A DNA stretch of 64,000 nt from Pristionchus mayeri (taxonomy: Eukaryota; Nematoda; Chromadorea; Rhabditida; Neodiplogasteridae): the NCBI GenBank assembly GCA_036245805.1, contig BTRK01000005.1, forward strand, positions 43,511,216 to 43,575,215. Direction: 5' to 3'. The notes beneath the pieces were generated by a model, which was not told the DNA's origin, did no database searches, and saw only the letters and a program-made list of their open reading frames with translations. Position 1 is the stretch's first letter, and every line of letters starts with the position of its first letter. This document shows, one piece after another, positions 1-11,700 of the stretch. A program made the translations under genes and the position numbers.

Positions 1-643
1 TATCATTCCCCAACTCAAGGCTCTGAATGATTGGGTTCTCATAAATTCCAATTGTTTCGAATAGTATCTAAATGTTTTCCCTTTCTTGTTACCTGTTATT
101 TGTTTTCCATGTTCGTTTATTCTCTTCAAGCAGTGATAGAACAACGATTTCGGTGACAGATTGAAAGTATCAGATATTCGTTGTTGTCCGTGATATTCAT
201 TGTCAAGAGCGAAATAAAGTTTATAATTGTAATTCACGAGTCTGCCGTATCTTTCTAATAACGATAATATTATTATTGTAATTATTTTATTCATTTCGTA
301 CCCTATATTACGGTGTGCTGTATCCGTGAAGAGGCCGTACGCAAGTAAGAATGATGAAGGTAAATAGGGGCACTAGGTCGGATAAGAGCCGAAAATTGAA
401 CCTTTCTGTATTGTTTTCGCATATGACGTTTGGCAGTGTGAGAATCTAATGTGAAAAATACTGGGGAAGGGTGCTTTTTTGTTCTCACTCTGTGGTTTCT
501 CCATCCGACCTAGTACCAGGAGTAGAGTTTCTTATTGGAGAATTTTGGTAGCAGTTTCATGCATGTTTTAGTGGCTCCATATCACGCCTCTCACGAGCGA
601 ATCGAACAGATTTTGGGACAGGGGGCACTTTTTTGCTTTCGTC

Positions 644-766
644 TGTCTAACACAGTAAGTATACTCAGAAAAAAAGGTTCAGTTGCGTGGTAGAGCGATT
701 TTTGGATCGAACTCGTTCTGTCGCGCAAATGAACCTGTTTTCTGAGTTGACTTGCTGTGTCTAAAT
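644..766. repeat. Short inverted-repeat element
   Basis: The left arm begins CTAACACAGTAAG and carries a run of A before GGTTCA. The right arm mirrors it and ends TTGCTGTGTCTAA. The arms are about 45 bp with several mismatches, which suggests an old MITE-like palindrome. Confidence 0.6.
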
Positions 767-910
767 AAACAATTGAAAGTGTGTTCGTTTCTAAATCGGA
801 AACAACGCCACTATTCGGTTTTAATCTCCCCCTCTAGCTCCCTCAAGCTGTGTCCGATTGCTAAACACAGTAAATTTTAATTTTTGTACATTTGAATGTC
901 TCAGGAGGAG

Positions 911-1201
911 ATGATCTTTGATCTTTTGTTGGCAATCGTGATGTGAGGATTTGTTATTGGGAAAGAAGTGAATGGATGATCTTCTACGACTACAGTATCT
1001 TTTTGCACCAGGCCTGGCCTTGCCACATCACCCCTTGTCTACAGTATACTGCGAGTCCACACCACACCTTTGTCCGATTACTGAATCCGGAAGGCGATTG
1101 ACTTGCCGCACTACTATGGACTTTGATCTTTTATTGGCAGTGGTGATGTGAGGATTGGAATTGAGAAAGATGGGAAATGATAAGATGGCGTTACAGTATC
1201 A
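911..1201 (+). repeat. Two direct copies of an ~85 bp unit
   Basis: Units at about 911-1000 and 1120-1201 both read TTTGATCTTTT, then TTGGCARTSGTGATGTGAGGAT, then GAAAGA, and end in ACAGTATC. They are diverged from one another and look like a partial tandem duplication. Confidence 0.5.
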
Positions 1202-1207
1202 GGCCGA

Positions 1208-1459
1208 TTAAAGGAGGAGCAAACTCAAAATTCATTTTTTGAAGCTATCTTATGCACTGCCTAGAGCTCCACAACGATAAGAAGCTCCGAAATTTTCACA
1301 GTGATATCTCCATTCCGAACAGAGTTATAGCTAGTTGGCTGGGAGCCAGATCAGGGAAAGCTCTGGGAGGGGGCGAGATAGCACGCGACTTGAAGAGAGT
1401 GCGTCCCTATGTGAAACATATTCCAGCCGGGCGCGCGTTTGCATTTACTCCTCCTTTAA
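1208..1459. mobile_element. TTAA-flanked MITE, copy 1
   Basis: A 252 bp element starting TTAAAGGAGGAG and ending CTCCTCCTTTAA. Copies occur at 25914-26166 and, inverted, at 59668-59920. The TTAA at each end and the short terminal inverted repeats fit the TTAA target preference of piggyBac-type elements. No transposase is present, so it would be non-autonomous. An open frame across it is also present in part in the other copies, but I take it as chance. Confidence 0.75.
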
Positions 1460-1814
1460 TATCAGTCCATGCGACTTTTTGGCAGGTCAAGCCGTTTGAC
1501 TTCAATATTCCGACGCTCGCCTGGTTACAATAAACTAGTGTTCGACTAAAGCATCCGGTGTGTGATTGGCAGATAGCGAAACAAACCAATACACGAATAC
1601 CGTATCCTGCCGGCGATTTACAGGACTCACCACATACGGCTGCAGTACCTAGTCAAGGGCTTTCCAGGCCATCCAATTCAAGGAATATTATTTTGAGCTC
1701 TAAGCAACGGCTGGTCTGTCATGCCGAAAGCGAGCGAGAGAGCACGCGATATCGAGAGAGTCAGACGCCAGAGTAAGCGAGAGAGTGTGTAAATGAGGGA
1801 GAGGAGAGACAATC

Positions 1815-2030
1815 ACTCCTTTCCCTCCCTCCCCCGCCTCTGTCTTCTCCTCCCCCCCCCTCTCTCCCCTACCCATACCTTTCCTTTAACCCCTCTCCCC
1901 GCCTCCTCCGTCTCCTCTATCCGCTCTCTTCTCCTCCTCTTCCTTCCACCTGCTCCATCCTCCCCATCCTCCCTCCCCCATGTGCCTCTCTCCCTCTCCC
2001 CCCTGCCACCAGGAATCTCCTTAGCAACGG
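1815..2030 (+). repeat. Polypyrimidine tract
   Basis: About 215 bp almost purely C and T on the plus strand, with runs of eight or more C. It is preceded at about 1725-1800 by a GAGA-rich stretch. It could form intramolecular triplex DNA. It reads open in two frames only because of its composition, so I do not call a gene. Confidence 0.8.
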
Positions 2031-2703
2031 CGCGCTGACGCAAGGTACCCTTGCTTTCTCCGCTTTCTCTGTTTCTCTGCCTCTCTTCTAGAGTTTACAT
2101 TTCAAGTGACTGTCTATTTCAATTGCAGAAAATGTGCAATTAGCCGATAGTGACTAATGGATTTGCCTCCTCATTAGGGCATTAGGCAAGTGTCTGAGTC
2201 TGTCTATGTCGCATTCTTTCTCGCTTGCTTCATTGACTCAACCCCCGTGCCCAGCTTGCTGTCAGTGTGAAATTATTGCTTTTTGCTCAAAAACGAACTG
2301 AAGAACCTCATATTGAGTGGAAATGTAAGACATTTTATTGTATGGCTGAAGCATATTCAATCCCGTCGAGCAACTGAGCCTTCCAATTCACAATGTCTTG
2401 TGTCTGAACCTGCAGACCTTATGATCGCGTTGTTGCCACCCGGTTTGAAGTTTGAATTCCGGTTTGAATTCCCGTTTCCTTGTCGTTCTCATCTAATCTT
2501 GCTGACGTTCTTACCACAGTGATCTCTGCTCAGGCAGCATTAATTTTTGATCCCTGGTTGATGAGGTTGCTTCATCTGGCAATCGAACTTACTATTATTT
2601 TGTCTCTATTTCTGTGAAATGCATACAGTCTCAGACTGTTTCAGAGAAGGATTGGGTGATAAGTCGTTATCGATAGCTGATCGTTGATCTTTGATCTCAT
2701 CCG

Positions 2704-5700
2704 ATGAGTCTATTCCGTCTCGTTGAGTACATCTCATCGCAAGGATGGAATGTATCCTGCCTCACAGTGGGAAGACTCTCCTTCATTAGAGGTATAATTA
2801 AGGAATTCTGTAGGAAATCATTTCAAATATGTTTCAAAAATGTCATTTATTTGGCGAATGATATGTTGCGATGGTCACTTAGCGAATTACATGATTACAA
2901 AAATAAAAATTGAACTTTACATCTAATTATTTCCAGATCGCGATCAGGTCTTCCTCGGGACGGAAGACGGCAACGTCGTTGTCGTAGATGTCGTGCCCAC
3001 TAAACAGGTATACGGAAGATTTTTTTTGTCAAGGCGTGGTATAATGAAGACTAAATGTTAGGACTAGTATACGATAATCGGCGAGCATCGAGCTACGGTA
3101 ACAATGCCCGTAGTGAAGGCACACTGTAGATTAGAGTTCGAGAAACGATACCACTCCTTTCATTTTACACACTCTCTAGACCGGTATATCGGCGAGAGAG
3201 TGTGTAGAATGAAGAGAGCGTGGTATCGTTTCTCAAACTATACTGTATATTTTGAGAATATGATAAGCACGGTAGGTCACGGGTATGAATGCGATCGAAT
3301 CATGCGATTAGAGAACAAATCCGTCCCACTGCGACACATCTGATCTTTGTTCTTTGAAATTTGAACGTTGATCTCAATTTCCCCATTACAGCAAGCCCGC
3401 CCCGCCTCGGGGAATCCCGCAATGATGCAGCAGGTGATAATTAATTATTTCTGAAGTAATTAATTAAGTAATTTGTTAAAACAATTCATCCAAATACCAC
3501 AGTGAACGGGGGTACAGTGTGAATTTCATCGAAATTTCATCGGATAATAGAAAAAAGTCACGATGAAGCTTGAATCGGTGAAGTTGTTATTGATCCCTTC
3601 TCAATCATAAAGTCACGTCATCTCCATTCCACTCTCTGCCTCTACATTAGGGATGGCTTCTCACGACTCTCTTCATTATGCGTACTCTCTCGTCAGTCAT
3701 AGTGGTGAGAGAGCTCGCAGAATGAAGAGAGTCCTTTCTTGCAAAACAATCACTAGAGTACGGCTGGGAAAACTTTGCCAAAATGCTGGTCCGTATAAGA
3801 AACTTTTGGGACAATTTTAATCATTAATTAATTAATTTTAAATGAATTTTAATTCTCGCAGGACTCAGTAATGCTGATGCACCCGGTGGGCGCGCCCGTG
3901 CTGCAGGTATTAATTAATGAATTGCTAATTAGGTTATTATTAGCTAGATAATTTGTAATCAATCTAGCAAATGTAATTGGTTCACTGAGCAAGGGAAAAG
4001 TGTTGAAAGTGATCAACTAGGTTTCACCATTAAGCAATAAGTCAAGGTCGTTTAGAGCAATGATATATGTACATGTCACGAGTTCCTCAAAATTCTGAAA
4101 TATTTCTCAAACATTCAAGATTGCTGACCGGGATGCATGCTTACTTTTTCCATGTGCAGCAATCCCTCTCGGATAGGCCATGCAGTAGGGACGGCCTCAC
4201 AAAAACATTTTTGGTCAACGTACACGAAATAACTATGCAAAAACCTAAGAAGGCGCACATACTGAATACTTTATGTGCGCTTATCCCATACTGTGTACGA
4301 CTCGTATGGAATAGAAGTTGTGGTGAGAGCGAGCTGTGGTGTTCCATGTTGCCCCAAGTTCGCTTCCAAAATTAGGAAAATGCGTGATTCCGACTTGAGC
4401 AGGACTGTTCTACGAACAGAAGTAATTGAAGAGTCCTGTCTTTCTGTGCGGTGTGACATGATAAAACTGACAGATTCGCAGTCACCTGAAACATAATTTG
4501 TGATGATGTTTGCGTGGTGGCGCACTACTGTGTTTCAAATTCCGACTCATTTGCTTGAAATGTAATTGAACGTGATCAATCAATGATTGCTTTATAGAGA
4601 GAGTGCGTACAATTTCGGTTATATATTTTACGACATCAGACTATTGTAGCTGAGCTTCTGTTAGGTAGATCATGGTTACTCATTCATCTTGTTGATGATG
4701 GCGTCATCAGTGACACCATCGTTGATTTCCTCCGCGAGGTAGTCGCAGGTCTAGAAAATTTTTAGGTCTCTTTTCATATCTTTTATGTTTTAATATTTCA
4801 AAAACTAAAGGTGCAACTCTAAAAGATTTCTCACCGGCAGGGCCATCTCCTCTTCCTCTCCATCCTCCAGATGCGAGTGGTATTCGCAATTCATAGGGAG
4901 ATGCGCCTGAATTTTGAAACCAATTGTGAGCGACTTCCCAACAAATAACTCTATTCATTCTGCGTACTCTATCATCAGTAAGATAGGTCAGAGGTCAGAC
5001 ATAATTACCTTGACGGGGTGCTCTCCCTCCTCTCCGAAGTAGTCGCAAGCCGCGGTCGGAAGCTGGAATCATCAGAATTTAGTAAATTTCGTCATCTTGT
5101 AGAAACAAACTTACAGTGATCTTATCACACCACGCCATCGCAATACCAAGGAACAGCAGAACCAGCAGAATCTTCACCATTTCAGTAGTCACTTCTCTCT
5201 TTGGAGGAAAGGAAAGGACTGAAGGGAAGGAAAGAGGGGCTGTATTTGCTGTGAATCTGAATAGACTTGGCTCGGTTGCTTGGAAGCGCGGGAGTGGATT
5301 TCATTGAGAAGCGGACAATGGGAATGGAGGGGAGAATTCCTCCTCGATAATGAAGATATTTTTCATGAAGTTGATTTTTCGCAGAAGTCAAGGCATTCAA
5401 ATCACTCGATTAGTTAGGTTTCACCGAACCGCAATAAGACTCGCATCGTTCTGGAGTCGAATGCCGAATCCACATAAATTTCAAAATTAATAATATTTTT
5501 TTTACAATATCGACGCATAATGCCGCATATTGACCACGCTTTCGACGAATGTTTGAACTGTTATTTTCCACTGCATTCTGTAGATGAACAAACATATACT
5601 CGACAAACCAGCATCGTCGCTAAGGTATTGAAATGGACTTTATAAGCTGATTCATTGCTGCAACTCAAAAGAGGAGTCATAGGGCAGCTACTCATCTTCA

Positions 5701-8700
5701 TGTGAGCAATGGTCTGACTGTCCTCATATCACACACTATCTCGCTGGTCAGAGAAAGCGAGAGAGCATGAATATTATCTGCGCAAGAAACTATAGCAGTT
5801 ATGCCGACAGGGAAGGGTTCGTAAGAAATTGTCTCTTCATTCTCCGCACTCTCTCGGCTGTCAATGGAGGAGAGACGTTTCATAATGCAGGTAGCTTCTT
5901 CTGTACTGCACTGTACCGTCGAAGGAAATCGTGAACGCGAGCAATGGCAAAGCTCTAGGTATCAAACACGAAAGTTAGAGATAACTGAGCTACAAGAATG
6001 TCTGTTGGAGAGTACGAAGAGAGAACCCTTCCCTGTAGTGGGATTGGACTAGTGTTCCGGAATTGGGCGTAATTGGGCATCTTTTGAATCATTTTCAAAT
6101 ATGTTTCATGCACAATATATAGTATACATATATAGCGCACATGAAACATATCTGAAAATGATTCAAAGATGCCCAGTTACGCCCATTTCCGGAACCCTAG
6201 GCTGGGCGTGATGCACAGAGATTGAGTTGTCTGGGAAATCTGTTATTGTTGAATCTTGGCACCGTATCTGTAATCATTCTGATTCAATATTCGACTCATT
6301 TGTCTCCTGCATTGAACTCAATTGATCGCGATCCGTCGTCGAATGCTTTATCAAGAGAGTTATGAAAATATAGGTATACATCATCATATGAAGCTGTATC
6401 GAATCCTCTATTAGGTTGATCACATCACGCTCTTCATCTTCTTAACGTCCTTGTAGCGTACCTCCGATGGGTAGTCGCAGGTCTAGACATGGGAGACATG
6501 TTTTTGGCCTCTTCTCATAGTTTTTTGTCAATATTTATAAAGTTATGGAGATTACAGCTTAGAAAGATGAGTTCGAAATGAGGGTCGCGGTCTCCAAATT
6601 GCATACACTCTTTCGACCGGTCCAGAGGTGAGAAAGTGCACAGGAAGACGATACTTCGTTTTTCGAGTAACCTTATAACGATTTCTCACCGCCTGCTCTC
6701 CCTCTTCCACCATAACATCCGAATGGTAGTCACAGTCCACATAGAGAAGCGCCTAAATTGTGAAGTCAGAGAGATATTTTCACTTATGTGTTCACGTCAT
6801 TTCTCCATTTTCCGTGCCCTGCATATACTTTCCAGATTAGGGTTCTCTTATTGGAAAATATTTGACGAATGTTCGGGGAAGTTTCTCTAAATAAAGAAAC
6901 GGCTATATTGATCCCCTGAAACATATCTGAAAAGGTGGCAAATATTTTCCAATAAGATAACCCTAGTCCAGACGATAATCTTGCCTCGGGGACTGAATTG
7001 GCCTCTTCCAATAGGTAGTCGCAGGACACTTCCGGAAGCTGAAATAATCCTAATTTAGTACTGCTCGTCAACATGTATGAGGCAACCTACCGTATCCTTG
7101 CCGCACCACGCCATCCCACAGAACAGCAGAGCCAGCAGAACTTTCACCATCGTAGTAGTAACTACTTCTCTTTGGAGGAAAGGAACGGACTGAAGGAAGA
7201 GAAGGGAGGTAGAGATGATGCGATCCTTAATTACATTAGCTCGGTTGCTTGGAAGCGAAGGACGTCAGTTAGGAGGGGTGGCCTTGTAAGGGATGACTCT
7301 CTTCATTTGTAGTGCACTCTCACCGGTTTCATCTACGAGAGAGCACTCAGAATGAAGAGACTCTTAGAGGAGCCATCACTAATTTGAAGCAGAGTATGGA
7401 GTGGAGTGGCTTTACGATTCCATACAAAAAAGTAACCGATAACAGACTTCAATGTCAGTTTTCGCGCATGTGTTCTCCTATTTTAACTTGACGATACGTT
7501 TCACAGACTTCAATCTGTAGTACGAAGGGCAAATACGTGTGAGCAATGGATGGCTTCGCAATAAATAAATCCCTTCATTCTACATGTTATTTCACCGATC
7601 TAGACAGGGGAGATATCACACAGGCTGAAGAGACTCATTTCTTGCGAAGATATCCCTACGTGAGAGAATGTGCGAATGATAGATTTTCTGTTGTTGCGTT
7701 AGTATTTATACTTTTGATCAAGTAGAAAATGATACATCATTGCGATTTCCCCAATATCGGCTGTCTTGAAATCTGCGTGAAACATAACAAATGAGCTGAG
7801 AGCTTTATCAAACTGGGTAATGATCACAGGGTAAAACCAGTTTCTCAACCACAAATCGATAATCTGCTAGGTTGATCACAGTCCGTTCCTTCCCTCCTTC
7901 GTTTTCTCAATGATGACATCACTATTGACGTCATTATTGCGATTCTCCAAGAAGTTGTTGGCGTTAACAGAGAATTTCTGAAATTTGAAGGTTACGAGCT
8001 TCTTCGTGTTGACATAAAATATTGCCAATCAATACGCTACTAGGGTTCTCTTATTGGAAAATATTTGTATTATCTATTTTCAGGTATGTTTCTGCGGCCC
8101 TATATCAATCAATCAATCAATTAATCAATCAATTTATCTTATCAGGCGGGAATCAATTTATCAATTTATCTTATCAGGCGGAATTTATCTTATCAGGCCC
8201 TATATAGCTGATCAGATTTTATTTAAACATCGTACCTGATACCTACCTGAAAATACGGCATACATTTTCCAATAAGAGAACTAGCTTATCCACATATGCT
8301 AGATTTCATTCTAATTTGCAACATTCTACTCTGCCAAATGACGTATTTGTCTCATGTCCCTCATTTCCATATTATAAATCTAGTCGATGAATCCGTAGTC
8401 ACAATGAACGGGGCTAAGAAATAATTTGATCTGGCGACTGATTGTAGGGAGATTTCGCAACTATGGTTGAATCGTTTCCTTGAAACATGGCATTTATTTT
8501 TGCATTAAACTTCCGTACCCCTGCCATTCTGAATCGAATACCTTGTAAGCATGCTTCAAGAATGTCTCGGGCTCATCCGACATGTAGTTGCAAGGATTTG
8601 CCTGATACTGCAAGCTTGGCGAATTCAGAGATTCATAACTGGTAAAACTCGGCTTACCGTATCCAGTCCTCCACACCACACCATTACGATTCCACAGAAC

Positions 8701-11700
8701 AGGGGTGCAAGCAGAATCTTCACCATAACTTCTCTCTTCTCACTTCGCTTCTCTCTTCGGGGGAAAATGGAGGGAGGGAGAGAAATAAGAAGGATTTGAT
8801 GTGCCCTCTCAATAGGACTGGCGCTGTTGCTAGGAAGCCAGGGATGGGACTATTGAGAGAGGAATGGTCTGGTGCTCCTCATTGTCATTACTCTCTCGCG
8901 GGTTAGAGAAAGTGAGAGAGCATGGTAATGTGAGAGAGTCAGACGATTACTCAATTGACAAGGCGAGTGAGATTGGAGATGATAGAATCGAGTGACTCCG
9001 TAGAATAGCAATATTTGGAGAGGAAAAGCGATTCATTAACGTGATATCATTCTCAAAAAGGATCACCGAAAGACATTTCCATTGTAAATTCTAGTTCTTC
9101 TCTATGCTTTATTCCCATGGAGATTCTCGATTTATTGACAATATCTGTTCACGTTGATCTGTTGACGACACTCTGAAGCATAATCGAAAATAAATGTTTT
9201 GCCTAGTCGATAATACTTACTCAATCAATAACTTTATTTCGTGCATTGACGATGGTAAGAAGTTTGCAAGAATAGAAAGCATCACGTTTATCTCAGCGAA
9301 CTGAAAGCATGGGGGAGAGCCAGAATTAATGGAAAATAATCGATCGATTGGTAGGTCACAGTTCCTCTCCTCGTCCAGTCGATGGAAACTCGTCTGTGAA
9401 GAAGTCGCAGGACGAAGTTTGATCCTCCTGAAACTGATTCGTCTTTTCTCAGTTCTAAAGTTTAGATTTCATGCCTAGGTTCATTTATTTTCTACTTGCC
9501 AACTCTCGATGTTGCACACTAAATAGTATGTAGAACGTTAGTTTTCCTTAAGGAACTGATATTAATACCTCGTGATTGCGCACTGCGGAAGCCGCGAAGT
9601 ACTCACAGCTTTCCTGAAGTGGAATTTAGAGATCGAGAAACGATACCACGGTCTCTTCATTCTATTTCGCACTGAAATTCCGAATGTAATTATCAACTGA
9701 GTACGGAACAGGCCAGAAAGTGCACACTCATGAGTAAGGGGGGTCATGGGATCCGCTTGTAACTCTGATAAGAGTACAACTTACATAGGCACTACTCGCC
9801 ACGTAGGCCACACAGAGAAGAACAAGAAAGAGCTTCATTGCTTAGGTCGAACTAGCTGAAGTCAAAGGAAGGCACTGAATGAAAGAAGGAAAATTACTGA
9901 AAGAAAGAGAGGGATGGAGAAGAGGAGGGACCTCAGAAGGGATCCTAATGGTACGGATGGGTTGGCAAGAGATGACTCTCTTCATTCTGCGTGCTCTCTC
10001 GCTAGTCTGACAGGCGATAGATAATGCGGAATGAAGAGAGTCCGAAAGAGGGAAGAGGGGAGGGGAGGGATCGAAAGCGATTAATGGACGTGGACAGTTG
10101 CTATGAACGATGGCTCCCATCACTAGGGAACTGAAAGGATCGGAAGGCAGGGCACGTACTCTAAAATGGTGTATGACGTGCAGTGAGAGCACACCGGGAG
10201 AATGAAAGTTGAGCCTCGTGAATGAATTCTAAGCTTTAATTAACAAGATACATCAGTCATGGAACAGTGCTGACTATTCGCATCCAATTTACCGATGAAC
10301 AAATTAACATGATATTTTTATCATAAAATCATTTCAGATTTGTACTGGAACATTCGTCGCCAACTACAGCGCGCACACCATCGCAGTGCTCACACCGAAA
10401 GTGCTGATCATGTACGATGTGGAGGGAGGTACGGTGATCGGGGGTACTGTAGAATAAAGTGGAGGTACTGTACTCTGGAGTACGGTAAAATATCGGGTAG
10501 GTACGGTATTCTGGAGTACGGTAGAATAAAGGGAGGTACTGTAATGCGCATTAGGGAAATGTACCTATGGTATTTCACCGAGCGACCAGGCGAAACAGTT
10601 TGGTAAATGAAGAGACGGCAACCCGATTTTCGTTCAATTACGCTAAGCGAAGAACGATAAGCAGCATCTAAGTCAATAAGAACGAATCATCATCGTAATT
10701 AATATAGTTCAAAACAAAACCAACGTAGAGCAGTCTGGGAAATCGCATGAAATTATCACCATTCATTGTTCTGCGGCATTTTTCTTTTCTTTTCGGGTAG
10801 GTTTCATGTGCGCTTAATTATTGATGAGCTGATCAGCTATTAATTTTTTCGTCTCGAAAATCCAATACAAAAAATAAACAAATTGCAGCCGACTCCGACA
10901 CTCCTCCCTATCTCACGCAGATGTACTCGCACAACCTCGTAGAGACTGCATTCAAGATGGTGCATTGAACTTGTCCTTATACTTGTCTTGTCCTGAACTT
11001 ATAATATGCATTATGAAGGTGAAATCGGTGGTTCCTTGCAAAGGGAACAAGCCTTCCAGATGGATGAGTGTGTCGATGGTAGCTAGGATGTCACCGATGT
11101 ATCGCATGGAAAAACTAAAAAAAATCAATATTTGCGAATCATGTTTTTTTTGTTTGTTTTTTAACAAGGATGCGAAATCGGAATCGGTTTCTGAAATGAT
11201 TTTAAACTTTAAAATTACTTTGAAACACATTTATTATCTGCCGAGATCATCTGCCGAGATAATCATAGAGCTCGATAAACGATGTCACGGTCTCTTGATT
11301 CTATTCATGTTCACGTCGATCGTCGAGAAAATGAGTATGCGAAAGGATGAGACTATTGAGAAGCATTTCAGGTGCCAATTCCACTTCAGTCAGATGACTA
11401 CAACCACCTACTCGTAATGGGCATAGGCGCAAACATGTCCATCTACGATGGTGCGTGGATATCATAATTCGCAATTCACTTCATCGTTCCTTCTTTTTGC
11501 ATACTCTCGCGTCGAGATAAATACGTGGAAATTGTATAGATCTAAATTCTAATGCACTATGTCGGATGACAACTCTTGCGTCATGCCTCTTCTGACATAT
11601 CAAATAGAAAGCGGAACAAGATTTTTCACTTTCCCTCACCACATTCCTCGATTCAGCTACGAAATCCGGATTTAATAAATTGGATATTTTAACATTCATA

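Larger units (their letters stand above)
1..2703. other. Intergenic region upstream of bbs-9
   Basis: I found no convincing coding exon here. The stretch holds a short inverted repeat, two copies of an ~85 bp direct repeat, a TTAA-flanked MITE and a polypyrimidine tract, each listed separately. A fragment at 571-610 matches the terminal sequence of the CACGCCTCTCACGAG foldback family. I looked for an RFX X-box (two six-base half sites separated by 1-3 bases) in the 200 bp before the bbs-9 start and did not see a good match. Confidence 0.5.

Noticed and set aside
1793..2043. Open frames on both strands in the CT-rich tract
   Set aside because: Low-complexity polypyrimidine composition explains both; no splice sites or motifs.
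2500..2703. RFX X-box upstream of bbs-9
   Set aside because: GTTGCTTCATCTGGCAAT looked similar but the half sites are too far apart for the consensus.
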